From G963663315 sp963665165 (GTDB lineage Bacteria; Pseudomonadota; Gammaproteobacteria; Arenicellales; Poriferihabitantaceae): a DNA stretch of 64,000 nt. Position numbers and translations under genes: made by a program. Shown piece by piece: positions 43,283 through 52,773 of the stretch. Numbering within the stretch: the first letter of the stretch is position 1; every line of letters starts with the position of its first letter. The notes beneath the pieces are model-generated. The model was not told where the DNA came from. It worked only from the letters and a program-made list of their open reading frames with translations, and made no database searches. The stretch covers positions 372,001-436,000 of the forward strand of contig OY761989.1 of the NCBI GenBank assembly GCA_963665165.1. The letters run 5' to 3'.

Positions 43283-44215
43283 ATGACAGACCAGCGCATA
43301 CAGTGGTTTCCGGGCCACATGAACAAGGCCAGCAAGGAGATCCGGGAAGCTTTGCCCAGGGTGGACGTGTTCATTGAATTGCTGGACGGCCGCATTCCGT
43401 TCAGCAGCGCCAACCCGATGCTGGCGCATTTGCGGGGAAGCAAACCCTGTCTCCGGGTGATGACGAAAACCGACCTGTCCGACCCGGCGTTGAATGAGGT
43501 CTGGCAAGGATTCTATGAGTCCAGTCCGGGTGCCCGGATTCTTCCGGCAGACCTGCGCCATGGCCGCAGCGCTGCCCGGGCGCCCGGCTTGTGCCGGAAA
43601 TTGTATCTTGCCAATGGCGGTTCCCGTGAAAGAATCACCGCCATGGTGGTCGGGATTCCCAACGTCGGCAAGTCAACCCTGATCAATCGTCTGGCAGGCA
43701 GGGCGGTGACCAGAACCGGGAATCAGCCTGCGGTTACCCGGCAACAGCAGTTCATCGAAATCCAGCCGGGATTTGTTTTGCTGGACACGCCGGGACTGAT
43801 GTGGCCGAATGTCGAGAACCGAAACGCCGGATACCGTCTGGCCGTGACCGGAGCGATCCGGGATACGGCCATCTCCCATGTCGAAATCGCGCTTTTCGCG
43901 GTCGGCTACCTGAAGGATAACCATGCCTCGAACCTGATTGAACGATACCGGCTGGCGGGCGTTGAAATGGCAGAGCAGGAGATTTTGACGGCGGTGGGAA
44001 GGCGGCGGGGATGCCTGGCCGCCGGCGGCAGGGTGGACCTCGACCGGGCGGCCAAGGTGGTCATTGCCGATATCCGGGATGGCAGGCTGGGGCGCATCAC
44101 CTGGGAAACGCCGGCGATGATCGAGGCCGAAATGATCGAAGTGAAGCGAACGCGGGAGGAGAAAGCGCGTAGCAAGACGGAACGCAGGAAAAAATGGAAA
44201 AGCGCCCGGTCCTGA
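43283..44215 (+). CDS. ylqF: Ribosome biogenesis GTPase YlqF/RbgA
   Basis: A 310-residue circularly permuted GTPase. The G4 motif TKTDL comes first (near residue 61), then G1 GIPNVGKST (near 124) and G3 DTPG (near 171), the permuted order of the YlqF family. WFPGHMNKA at the start is a signature. It assists late assembly of the 50S subunit. Confidence 0.95.
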   Translation: MTDQRIQWFPGHMNKASKEIREALPRVDVFIELLDGRIPFSSANPMLAHLRGSKPCLRVMTKTDLSDPALNEVWQGFYESSPGARILPADLRHGRSAARAPGLCRKLYLANGGSRERITAMVVGIPNVGKSTLINRLAGRAVTRTGNQPAVTRQQQFIEIQPGFVLLDTPGLMWPNVENRNAGYRLAVTGAIRDTAISHVEIALFAVGYLKDNHASNLIERYRLAGVEMAEQEILTAVGRRRGCLAAGGRVDLDRAAKVVIADIRDGRLGRITWETPAMIEAEMIEVKRTREEKARSKTERRKKWKSARS

Positions 44216-44235
44216 AATCCGGGAGAAACCGCCAG

Positions 44236-45663
44236 CTATAGCGAAGGCCGGTTCCCAGCCTGGGTATACCATTGCCCCGTTTCGTTTTCGAATGCCATGG
44301 CGGCCTGGAACACGACCTTGTCCCGATAGGTCGGGCCAACCAGTTGAATGCCGGTCGGCACATTATCACGGGTCCGGCCGGATGGCATGCTGATGACCGG
44401 GCAACGGCTCATCATGTTGAAGGGCAGGGTCAGCACCCAGCCCAGCAGAGGGTCGACTTCCTTGCCGTTTATGAAAATCGGGTCGCGGGACTGGTCGTGC
44501 TCCGCCGCCACCGCTGCCAGGGCATTGGTTGGGCAAACGAACAGGTCGTACTTGCGGAACAACGGCCCGAAGGTCTGGTACATCCCGGCGGTGACTTCCA
44601 GGCTTCTGTAGAATTTTTCGGCGGTCGATTGACTGCCCCGTACCGCGAACTGCCTGGCGTAGTCGGTCAGCAGGTCACCGTGCTCCTGCCAGGCTTCGGC
44701 CATCGACACACCAAAAATGTGATCCAGATAATTCATCCCCGCCTGCAGAATCTCATCGGTCCATCCGAGGTCGACTTCCTCTACGCTGGCTCCGAGACTG
44801 CGAAAAACGTCCAGCGCGCACCGGGTGTTTTTCTGCACTTCGGCATCGACTTCGAAAACCCCAAGATCCATCGAAAATGCGATTTTCCATCCCCTGATCG
44901 GTTTGTATGCCGCGGGCAGTACCAGTTTGGGTTTGAGTGAGGCGATATCTTCGTCGTGGGGGCCGCACATGACGTTTTGCAGGAGAATCGCGTCGGACAC
45001 ATTGCGCGCCAGCGGGCCGGTATGGCAGTACTGGTCCAGATTGAACGGCGGGTCTTCGGGGTTGCGCCCGTAAGGCGGCTTGTAACCGACCAGCCCGGTT
45101 GCCGATGCCGGGATACGAATCGAACCGCCGATATCAGAGCCGGTGGCAATACTGCTGGTTCCGCTGGCCAGTGAGGCCGATGCGCCGCCGGACGATCCGC
45201 CTGAAGTGTAAACCGGGTTCCATGGATTGCGTGTTACGCCCCAGAGCTTTGAGTGGGTATAACCGGCGCAGGAGAACTCGGGGGTGGTGGTGCGGGCATG
45301 CAGAATGCCACCGGCGCGCAGGATGCGCTGGTTGTTCGCCGAAGTCCGATCCGCAATAAAATCCTTGCGGGTCAAAGAGCCGTTTGTGCAGGGCATTCCC
45401 TTGACCTCGGTTTCGTCCTTGATGCCGATCGGCAGCCCTTCCAGCGCCCGGGTGCGTTTCCCGCGGGCGTATTTTTCCTGTGCGGCTTTTGCCTGGTCCA
45501 TCGCCGTGTCAAAAAATCGATGACTGAGCGCATTCACCACCGGTTCGGTTGAACCGGCGCGGTCGATAATAGCCTGCATGACTTCAACGGGCGAAATCTT
45601 TCCGGTCTTGAATTGCCGGATCATCTCCGTTGCCGGCAGATAACACAGTTCAAGATCACTCAT
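44236..45663 (-). CDS. Amidase-signature family hydrolase
   Basis: I chose the ATG at 45663 (MSDLELCYLPATEM). The 475-residue protein has the Ser-cisSer-Lys triad: Lys82 in IGIKDETEV, cis-Ser157 in GGSSGGASA and nucleophile Ser181 in GSDIGGSIRIPAS. Members hydrolyse many amides (GatA-like, aryl or aliphatic). It is not GatA itself, since no gatB or gatC is nearby. Substrate unknown. Confidence 0.9.
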   Translation of the reverse strand: MSDLELCYLPATEMIRQFKTGKISPVEVMQAIIDRAGSTEPVVNALSHRFFDTAMDQAKAAQEKYARGKRTRALEGLPIGIKDETEVKGMPCTNGSLTRKDFIADRTSANNQRILRAGGILHARTTTPEFSCAGYTHSKLWGVTRNPWNPVYTSGGSSGGASASLASGTSSIATGSDIGGSIRIPASATGLVGYKPPYGRNPEDPPFNLDQYCHTGPLARNVSDAILLQNVMCGPHDEDIASLKPKLVLPAAYKPIRGWKIAFSMDLGVFEVDAEVQKNTRCALDVFRSLGASVEEVDLGWTDEILQAGMNYLDHIFGVSMAEAWQEHGDLLTDYARQFAVRGSQSTAEKFYRSLEVTAGMYQTFGPLFRKYDLFVCPTNALAAVAAEHDQSRDPIFINGKEVDPLLGWVLTLPFNMMSRCPVISMPSGRTRDNVPTGIQLVGPTYRDKVVFQAAMAFENETGQWYTQAGNRPSL

Positions 45664-45837
45664 GGTGGTATCCGGTGGTGAATGGCGGTGAGCCACATTT
45701 TTTCATTTGACCGCGCTGCTTGCAGGGTTCATCTGTTTTGATTTCGCGAACCGGTTTTCAGGTGGCGGACAATATCCGAATCCCTGCGGCAAGTCAAAAC
45801 CGGCTACATGTCGCGGTAACCGTACCGGCGCGAAAGG

Positions 45838-46713
45838 CTATCCGTGACCTTTGTCCCGAATGCCGAGGTAGCCATGCACGACCAGAGTGATCAATACGAG
45901 CGAGCCGCCCGCCAGGGTAAGGTTGCCGGGATGTTCGTTGAGTGCAAACCAGACCCAGAGTGGTCCGAATATGGATTCGAGCAGCATCATCAGACTGACT
46001 TCGGGCGCGCTGATGTATCGGGGTCCGATGAACATCAGGCTGGCCGCTACCGGCAGCATTACGAAGCCCATCAGGAACAGGTATTTCAAATCACTGGCGG
46101 AGGTCTGCGCCGGGGATACGAAAGGGAATAGAACCAGGGCGGATAAAAGACCGCCGAATACAAACGAGGGCAGCAAATCCATGCTCCGGTTCTTTGAAAC
46201 CACGGTGAAGCTGGCCGCCAGGGTGAGCGCTGCAAACAGTCCCGAGATATTACCCAGATACGCGTTCGGCATGATACTTTTTCCGGAACAAATGACGGCG
46301 ATTCCCGCCGCAGCGACAAATATCGCGATCCATGTCCGGCGCATCACCTGTTCCTTGAAGATCCACCAGGATATCAGCGCGGCGAACAGGGGCGTGGTGC
46401 TGATAATAAACAGGGTATTGGCCACTGCGGTATGGGTTATCGAGTAAATGAAACTGAGGTTGCCAACGAAATACAGTGCCGCAAGACAGACTCCCGGCCA
46501 CCCGATGCCCAACAGCGCCGCGGTTATCCGGGTTCGATAGTGCATCGTCAGCACCAGCAGCATGCCAATACTGTAAAACAATCCCCGGAAGAACGTAATC
46601 GTCAGCACATCGGCCGTAATCAGTCTGTTCAACAACCCGTCGGGGCTGATTGCAAGTACCCCCAGCGCGGTGATGATGATTCCCTTGCTGTGTGTTGACA
46701 AAGAGTGGAACAC
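45838..46713 (-). CDS. EamA/DMT-family transporter
   Basis: A 291-residue protein with about ten membrane helices in two EamA repeats (for example FFRGLFYSIGMLLV, GNLSFIYSITHTAVANTLFI, and FIGPRYISAPEVSLMMLLES). Such transporters export or import metabolites such as amino acids or nucleosides. The substrate is not predictable. Confidence 0.85.
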   Translation of the reverse strand: MFHSLSTHSKGIIITALGVLAISPDGLLNRLITADVLTITFFRGLFYSIGMLLVLTMHYRTRITAALLGIGWPGVCLAALYFVGNLSFIYSITHTAVANTLFIISTTPLFAALISWWIFKEQVMRRTWIAIFVAAAGIAVICSGKSIMPNAYLGNISGLFAALTLAASFTVVSKNRSMDLLPSFVFGGLLSALVLFPFVSPAQTSASDLKYLFLMGFVMLPVAASLMFIGPRYISAPEVSLMMLLESIFGPLWVWFALNEHPGNLTLAGGSLVLITLVVHGYLGIRDKGHG

Positions 46714-46721
46714 AGGCAGTC

Positions 46722-47951
46722 TCAGCGCCGGACCACGGATTCAAGCGCGCAGTCGAGAGCGCTTCGCAGGCCGCGATCCGGCGCTTTCTCCACAAGCAGG
46801 CTATCGCAATGGTTGAATGTCATAAACCCGGTCAATGCCCCGGCAAAACCCGTGTAGAAAGCGTCAATCCGGTGGATCCGGCGTTCAAGCGCGATGTTCC
46901 TGACAATCAGGGTCCGGGAGGGACGGTCCGCCTTGCAGTCCATGCGTGCCACCAGATTTCCGTCCCACAGAACGGGCAGGCAAAAGTAGCCGTATTTTCG
47001 TTTTGCCGCCGGAACGTAACATTCGATCTGGTAGTCATAGTCGAACAGGGCGTTTATTCTTTTTCGCTGGATCACCAGATTATCGAACGGGGACAAGATC
47101 CGCACCCTGGATCGGGCCAGCGGTCTGTTGATGAGGTCGGGATAATCCGGCAGGGCAAAGAAAACCGGACCCGGTTTTTTGCCCGTAATTTGCACCGGCA
47201 CGATCTCGCCATTCTCGGTCAGCGCCATCAGTTCGCTCTGGATGTCCGGTTTCAGGCCGTTCCGGAGCCAGGCTATTTCCGATGCGCTTCCAAAGCCATG
47301 GGCCTTGAGATAACGCAGTATCAGGTGGCGCAGGAATTCAGCGCGATCCGGCATCGAGGTGTCAACCCGGTCGGGCAGCACCCGTTCCGCAAGGTCGTAT
47401 ACCTTCTGGAATCCCTCCCGCCGGACCACCATCAGCCGGCCTTCCATAAACAGTTGTTCCAGCGCCATTTTAGCGGGCTTCCATTGCCACATCGACAGTT
47501 GTCTTTTTCCGTGATTCCGGAAATCCCTGGATCGCAGGGGGCCTTCCCGGGTGATCCGGTCCAGCGTCTGGCGCTTGATTTTGGGGTCGCATTGATACCA
47601 CCATCGTTTGCCTTTGGCGAATTCACGCTTGGCCGGCAAGGTGAACCGGTAATCGCTGATCGGCAAAAAGGCGGCCGCATGAGACCAGTATTCAAAGATT
47701 CTGCCTTGTTGCATCAATTGGTCGAGATGCTCCTGCCGATAGCGGGGATTACGCACCCACAAGGTGTGGTGATGGGCCCGCTGTATGACCGAAATGGTGT
47801 CGATCTGGACATAACCGAGGTGATCTATGGCCTCGCAGGTGGCGTCAACAGCCTTTCCGCGCCGGTTGGCGGTCAACACCCTTTGTGAATGGAGCGCCAG
47901 TTTCCTCGCTTCCCGAATGGACAGGGGGCGGGTTATGCCTTCGGATTTCAT
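46722..47951 (-). CDS. ycaQ: YcaQ-type winged-helix DNA glycosylase family protein
   Basis: Start ATG at 47951 (MKSEGITRPLSIREARKLAL), giving 409 residues of the HTH_42/YcaQ family. The catalytic QxD motif appears in YVQIDTISVIQRAHHHTLW and a second segment RIFEYWSHAAAFLPISDY follows, both diagnostic. YcaQ (AlkX) unhooks interstrand crosslinks and removes alkylated bases. An earlier in-frame start exists but lacks homology. Confidence 0.9.
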   Translation of the reverse strand: MKSEGITRPLSIREARKLALHSQRVLTANRRGKAVDATCEAIDHLGYVQIDTISVIQRAHHHTLWVRNPRYRQEHLDQLMQQGRIFEYWSHAAAFLPISDYRFTLPAKREFAKGKRWWYQCDPKIKRQTLDRITREGPLRSRDFRNHGKRQLSMWQWKPAKMALEQLFMEGRLMVVRREGFQKVYDLAERVLPDRVDTSMPDRAEFLRHLILRYLKAHGFGSASEIAWLRNGLKPDIQSELMALTENGEIVPVQITGKKPGPVFFALPDYPDLINRPLARSRVRILSPFDNLVIQRKRINALFDYDYQIECYVPAAKRKYGYFCLPVLWDGNLVARMDCKADRPSRTLIVRNIALERRIHRIDAFYTGFAGALTGFMTFNHCDSLLVEKAPDRGLRSALDCALESVVRR

Positions 47952-48102
47952 GCTGTCCCCTGTGTTGTGGATAAGACCGGAGTTTTCATTGCGGTTGACT
48001 GGCTGGCAGGCGATTATACCTGTTGCGTTGCGGCAGTTGCATACCTGCGCCGGGTTGTCGGCCATGCTACAATGAATTGAAAAGGGAAACGCGAGGGAAA
48101 GA

Positions 48103-48375
48103 TTGACTGCAAGCGGGAATCCACGGGGATTGACGTTCCCCTGTTTCATCGACGTGAAGATATTCTTGTCTGCCCGGGAGAACAATCTTGAGCTGGTGCG
48201 CGACGTATTGCTGCAATCGATTCTGCCGGATGAACTGGAAAGTATCCATCAAAAGCAAAGCAAACACGGAAAGTACCATTCCTTCAGTTGCCGGATCCGG
48301 GCTTCGGGCAGGCAGCAGATGGATCAGTTGTATCGTTACCTTTCCTCCCATCCTGAAGTGCTGATGGTGATCTGA
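48103..48375 (+). CDS. ybeD: YbeD-like DUF493 protein
   Basis: 90 residues from a TTG at 48103, preceded by GAGGG. LTFPCFIDVKIFLSARENN and KHGKYHSFSCRIRASGRQQM are the YbeD/DUF493 pattern (ACT-like ferredoxin fold). In most gammaproteobacteria it precedes lipB; here lipB lies downstream on the same strand but a sulfatase gene on the opposite strand separates them. Function not established. Confidence 0.85.
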   Translation: MTASGNPRGLTFPCFIDVKIFLSARENNLELVRDVLLQSILPDELESIHQKQSKHGKYHSFSCRIRASGRQQMDQLYRYLSSHPEVLMVI

Positions 48376-48435
48376 ACCGCTGAACCGGGCAGGCACAGTG
48401 ATCTGCCCTTGCGATTCCTCCCCATCAGGGGCTAT

Positions 48436-49947
48436 TTATCCATTGCGTTGACAAACCCCTTCCCTTGATACGTTGATATGGGTCAGCGTCCGTTCGTCAT
48501 TATGCATTCGCCATGAAATCATCCGCTGCATCAATCGCATCACTTCGCTGGCGCAGGCAGGATCATCAATCAGATTGTTTGTTTCTCCGGGATCGTTTTC
48601 CAGATCGAAGAACAAGGCCGGTAATCCGGTGAAGTGGACATACTTGTAACGCCGGTCGCGTATTATATTCATCTGGCAGTCGTCCATGGCAATGCCGAGA
48701 AGGGTTTCGGGCACGGCGTTTTCAACATCGCGGAAATCATATTCCCAATGAACCTCTTCGCGCACACCGCGGGTTTCTTCACCGCGTACATGCGGCATCA
48801 ACGAGAGGCCGTCACATTGACGCGGTATGGACAGTCCCAGCGCTTCCAGAATGGTCGGCATCACATCCACTGACTCCGTAAAGGATGAGAATGTGTGTCC
48901 TCGGGCGCTTTCGGGTTGTGACGGGTCCCGCACGATCAACGGAATGTGGTAGGCCGAATCGAAGAACCCGCCCTTGCCGAACAGCCAGCGGTCGCCAAGC
49001 AGTTCGCCGTGGTCGGCGGTCAGCACGATCAAGGTATTGTCGTATTGCCCGATATTCCTGAGATGATCGACCAATTTGCCAAAATAGTGATCAACCTTGC
49101 TGACCAGGCCATAATAAGTCGCCTGGGTCTGCCGCATTTCCTGTTCATAGCGGTCGCTGCCGATGTCCTGTTGAAGCCAGGGCCCGAGCCATTCGCATGC
49201 CGGGGAAAATGCCGCCTTGATCCAGGGGTGCAGTTTCTGGAACTGCCGGGGATCCGGCATGCGAACAGGGGCGGGCACATGATCCGGGGAGTACATCGTA
49301 TTCCATGGCGCAGTGGCTACAAACGGCGGGTGCGGGCGTAAATACGATAAATGTATGCACCAGTCGGCGTCTGCTGAATCAATATAACGGATAACCTGGT
49401 CAGTTAAAAATGCCGTTTGCGAATGCGCGTCCCGGTACAACGGCTCTGCAACAGCCTGGCCGCTGTCCTGAACCCCCAGATGCGCTTCGAGTGCGGTACG
49501 GACGGAATAACTGTTGTCCCGTAAATGCCGCAGCCAGGGAACGGGATTGCCATCCGTCAGCAGCAGGCCTTCTTCGAAACCCGGCAGCATGTTTTCGTAG
49601 CCGTGTTCGATTACCTCGCTTTCACTGTGGTGTCTCGGGTCGAGGGTGGTATCGGTATATCCGAACAGCAGGGGACGATAACCCGCGGCGCGAAGCTCGC
49701 GGGCCAGGTTGGTGTGACGTTCGTCCAGAGGGGCGCCATTGCATACCACTCTGTGGTTTTGCTGATACATGCCGGTAAGCAGGCTGGCCCGCGCTGGCGC
49801 GCAAGGCGCCGTTACCGAATAGTGGTTGCTGAACAAAACGCCGTCTTCGATCAACCGATCGAAATGGGGGGTTTTTACACATGGATGGCCGATAGCGGAA
49901 ATACAATCGCCGCGCCATTGATCTGCGGTTACAAATAGTATATTCAT
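48436..49947 (-). CDS. Type I sulfatase
   Basis: Start ATG at 49947 (MNILFVTADQWRGDCISAIG), which puts the metal-binding Asp9 in place. Cys49 in CAPARASLLTG is the residue converted to formylglycine in type I sulfatases (C-x-P-x-R). LTADHGELLGDRWLFGKGGF supplies the later metal ligands. 503 residues. It hydrolyses a sulfate or phosphonate ester; the substrate is unknown. No signal peptide is seen, so it may act in the cytoplasm. Its FGE-type maturase is not in this window. Confidence 0.9.
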   Translation of the reverse strand: MNILFVTADQWRGDCISAIGHPCVKTPHFDRLIEDGVLFSNHYSVTAPCAPARASLLTGMYQQNHRVVCNGAPLDERHTNLARELRAAGYRPLLFGYTDTTLDPRHHSESEVIEHGYENMLPGFEEGLLLTDGNPVPWLRHLRDNSYSVRTALEAHLGVQDSGQAVAEPLYRDAHSQTAFLTDQVIRYIDSADADWCIHLSYLRPHPPFVATAPWNTMYSPDHVPAPVRMPDPRQFQKLHPWIKAAFSPACEWLGPWLQQDIGSDRYEQEMRQTQATYYGLVSKVDHYFGKLVDHLRNIGQYDNTLIVLTADHGELLGDRWLFGKGGFFDSAYHIPLIVRDPSQPESARGHTFSSFTESVDVMPTILEALGLSIPRQCDGLSLMPHVRGEETRGVREEVHWEYDFRDVENAVPETLLGIAMDDCQMNIIRDRRYKYVHFTGLPALFFDLENDPGETNNLIDDPACASEVMRLMQRMISWRMHNDERTLTHINVSREGVCQRNG

Positions 49948-50077
49948 AAGAAAAATCCGATTGGCTCTTACCCGGTAATGTATCCAAAATGATTCAGGTT
50001 TTGTCAAAAGATCCTGATAATTCGCAAAGATTGACGGTCAGTGGGAAGTCGGCGCAATCAACCCCAGGGACTCATCG

Positions 50078-50725
50078 GTGAACCCGGTCATTCGACATCA
50101 AGGGGTGTGTGATTACCACGAAGTCTGGCGGGAAATGGTTGAATTCACCCGGACCCGGGATGCCGGGAGCCGGGACCAGATCTGGTTTATGCAGCACCAT
50201 TCGGTGTATACCCAGGGCGTCCGCTGTCACGAACTGCCCGAACCGGGCGGCCGCCATATCCCGGTTGTGCATACCGACCGCGGCGGATTGATGACCTGGC
50301 ATGGTCCGGGGCAACTGGTCGTCTATCTTTTGCTGAATGTAAGGAAAATGAATATCGGCCCGAGAGCGCTGGTCAGCGCCCTGGAGCGGGTGACCATTGA
50401 TTTTCTGGATTCCTGGGGTGTGGAAGGCGCGCGCCGGGCCGGCGCGCCGGGCGTGTATGTCGAAGGCAGGAAAATCGCGGCGCTGGGACTGCGGTTTTCA
50501 CGAGGATATTGCTACCATGGACTCAGCCTCAATATTGATGCGGACCTGGCCCCGTACAACTGGATCGTACCCTGTGGCATCAAGGGCTTGTCCGTGACCC
50601 GGTTAAAGGATCATGTCGGCCACACAGACTATGCACAAGCCGTTTCCCGGTTCGAGAGATTGCTTCTGGCCTGGCTGGAATCGAATACTGAAACCAGCCC
50701 GTCCACCGCACAGGCTCCCGCCTGA
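50078..50725 (+). CDS. lipB: Octanoyltransferase LipB
   Basis: A 215-residue octanoyl-ACP:protein transferase starting from GTG at 50078. Catalytic Cys166 lies in WIVPCGIKGLSVTRL and Lys132 in GRKIAALGLR; RGGLMTWHGPGQLVVY is the substrate-loop signature. It transfers octanoate to lipoyl domains before LipA inserts sulfur. lipA is not in the window. Its last 97 bases overlap the converging acyl-CoA synthetase gene on the other strand. Confidence 0.96.
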   Translation: MNPVIRHQGVCDYHEVWREMVEFTRTRDAGSRDQIWFMQHHSVYTQGVRCHELPEPGGRHIPVVHTDRGGLMTWHGPGQLVVYLLLNVRKMNIGPRALVSALERVTIDFLDSWGVEGARRAGAPGVYVEGRKIAALGLRFSRGYCYHGLSLNIDADLAPYNWIVPCGIKGLSVTRLKDHVGHTDYAQAVSRFERLLLAWLESNTETSPSTAQAPA

Positions 50726-52773
50726 TTGACTATGACCGGATTGATGTCAATTTCCGATATGACTTCCCGCAGGGCGTAAGCCAGCCCGGACAGGCGGACA
50801 ATCGTCTCGATCAGGGCGCGCCGGTCACCGGGAGGGTTGCCGCGTACACCGTCAATCAGCCTCGCTATTTTCAGGGACGCGATCATCCGTTCCGCCCTGG
50901 CCGGAGTCACCGGCGCCAGCGCAACCCGGGAGTCCGAGATCAATTCGATCAGAATCCCTCCGGCCGCGACCATGATGAACGGACCAAACTGGGGATCGTT
51001 GACCATTCCCAGACCGACCTCTGTTCCCGGCGCCACCATTTCGGATACCAGTACCCGGTTACCGAGACGTCGTGAAAGGGCCGCATAAGCTTGTTCCAAC
51101 TCCTGTGCATCGGTGATGCCGGTGATCACGCCGGACTGGTCGCTCTTGTGGGCGATCCCGGTTCGGGCCGTTTTCAGCGCCAGCGGGAAGCCGAGTTCCG
51201 ATGCCGCCCGGAGCGTCTCGTCCGGGTTTTGCGCGCTGCGGCATCGCGGCGTGCGGATGCCGAAGTCGGCAAACAGTTCCAGCGCCTGCCGCTCACCCAG
51301 AGTGGTTCCGGTATGACCGGACAGGATTTGTTTCCATTTGTCCACTTTCCCGGTATCGGGAAGATCGGTTGGCGCCAGTAGTCCCGGTTCTTTTCGCCTG
51401 TTTCGGTAGGTCAGCAGGTGCCTGGCCGCCAGCAGCGATGGCCGGGTGCCGTCCAGAAACGGAATCCCCGCCTCACCGGCTCTTCTGCACAGGTCCGGGT
51501 TGTCAATATCGGTGTGGCAGTTCGCCATCGCGACCGGCTTGCCGGTTTCCCCGGCAACCCGGACCATCAATCGGTAGAAAGCCTCGGACAGGTAGTAGTG
51601 ATCGCGGAAATTGGAGAAGAACAGACCCACACTGACGGCCGGGTCGCGCATCATGGCCGCCATGCACCGATAGAACCGGTTCTCGAAATCATGGTTTGAA
51701 CCCCAGGCGTCCAGTGGATTATCGGCGATCAGTCCCGGTTCCAGATTTTCCCGGAGCGCCGATTTGGTGTTTTCGCTGATCGAGGCAAACCGGATTCCGA
51801 GATCACAGGCGATATCCGCTACCAGTTCCATCAACCCGCCCGATTCCTGCACCGTAGCCAGATCGCCGTCGCCGGCCCGACGGCCGGATTGAAACATCAT
51901 CAGCGTGGCCCCCATTTCATCGAAGTCGCTGACCTCGATGACATTGTAGCGATCGAATACCGCTTCATAAGCGGCATGGTTACCGGCGATGGCGCCAGTA
52001 TGTGTTTTTGCCATACCGGCGCCCAACGGCGATTTCCCGGCCTTCATCACGATTACCGGTATGTCCAGTTGCATGGCCTGTTCCAGCGCATCGGTAAACG
52101 CCTTCGGCTCGCGCACGGTTTCCAGGAACAGGGCAATCGCCCGGGTGTCGGGGCGGGACAACGACCAATCCATGTAGTCGGCCACTGTGGTCGCCAGTTC
52201 ATTGCCGCAGGAAACACAAAGATTGAACTTCAGGCGGCAGCCATTGTGCGCCAACGCGGCGAAAGCGGACCCCGATTGAGCGATAAAACTGATGCCGCCG
52301 GGCGAATCGTGGCGCCGGTTCCTGTTCATCGGGAAGAGTCCCGCATAGAGGGAGTCGGAGATGTTGTAAAAGCCCATGCCATTGCCTCCGCAAATGGCAA
52401 TCCCGGCCTGTTTGGCCAGCTCTGAAATCCGTTGCTGCAACCGCGGTTCGGTGTCATTTTCCAGGATGCAGCTGGAAAAAATCGTCGCCGCTCGCACCCC
52501 GTGTCCGATCGCGTCACGCAGGGCCTGTTCCAGTCTTTCGTTGGAGACGGCGAGAGCCGCGTGCTCCACCGTTTCGGGTAACGAATCCAGATCCGGATAG
52601 CAGCGGACACCGAATAGCGATCCATATCCCGGATTGACCGGGTAAACCGCTCCGCGCCAGGCAGAGTTGATCACCATGTCCGCGAGTACCCGGCCGGGAC
52701 TGTCCGGTCGGCCGGACGCGCCTACCAGCGCGATTGACCCGGGCCTTAAAAGTGGATCCAGGCGGTGAGCCAT
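50629..52773 (-). CDS. ADP-forming acyl-CoA synthetase (NDP-forming, fused alpha-beta)
   Basis: A 714-residue protein with the acyl-CoA-binding half first (SIALVGASGRPDSPGRV, IFSSCILENDTEP, GGISFIAQSGSAFAALAHNG, and AKTHTGAIAGNHAAYEA with the phosphorylated-His loop) and an ATP-grasp half last (FPLALKTARTGIAHKSDQSG, VLVSEMVAPGTEVGLGM and EIDINPVIVN). It interconverts an acyl-CoA plus ADP and Pi with the free acid plus ATP. Its final 30-odd codons overlap the end of lipB. It starts one base into the stop of the enoyl-CoA hydratase gene, so the two form a pair. Confidence 0.9.
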   Translation of the reverse strand: MAHRLDPLLRPGSIALVGASGRPDSPGRVLADMVINSAWRGAVYPVNPGYGSLFGVRCYPDLDSLPETVEHAALAVSNERLEQALRDAIGHGVRAATIFSSCILENDTEPRLQQRISELAKQAGIAICGGNGMGFYNISDSLYAGLFPMNRNRRHDSPGGISFIAQSGSAFAALAHNGCRLKFNLCVSCGNELATTVADYMDWSLSRPDTRAIALFLETVREPKAFTDALEQAMQLDIPVIVMKAGKSPLGAGMAKTHTGAIAGNHAAYEAVFDRYNVIEVSDFDEMGATLMMFQSGRRAGDGDLATVQESGGLMELVADIACDLGIRFASISENTKSALRENLEPGLIADNPLDAWGSNHDFENRFYRCMAAMMRDPAVSVGLFFSNFRDHYYLSEAFYRLMVRVAGETGKPVAMANCHTDIDNPDLCRRAGEAGIPFLDGTRPSLLAARHLLTYRNRRKEPGLLAPTDLPDTGKVDKWKQILSGHTGTTLGERQALELFADFGIRTPRCRSAQNPDETLRAASELGFPLALKTARTGIAHKSDQSGVITGITDAQELEQAYAALSRRLGNRVLVSEMVAPGTEVGLGMVNDPQFGPFIMVAAGGILIELISDSRVALAPVTPARAERMIASLKIARLIDGVRGNPPGDRRALIETIVRLSGLAYALREVISEIDINPVIVNQAGACAVDGLVSVFDSSQARSNLSNRETACA

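Noticed and set aside
46692..47888. 398-codon open frame on the plus strand opposite ycaQ
   Set aside because: It lies fully antisense to a well-supported YcaQ-family gene and its translation is low-complexity without any recognisable domain; a GC-driven shadow frame.
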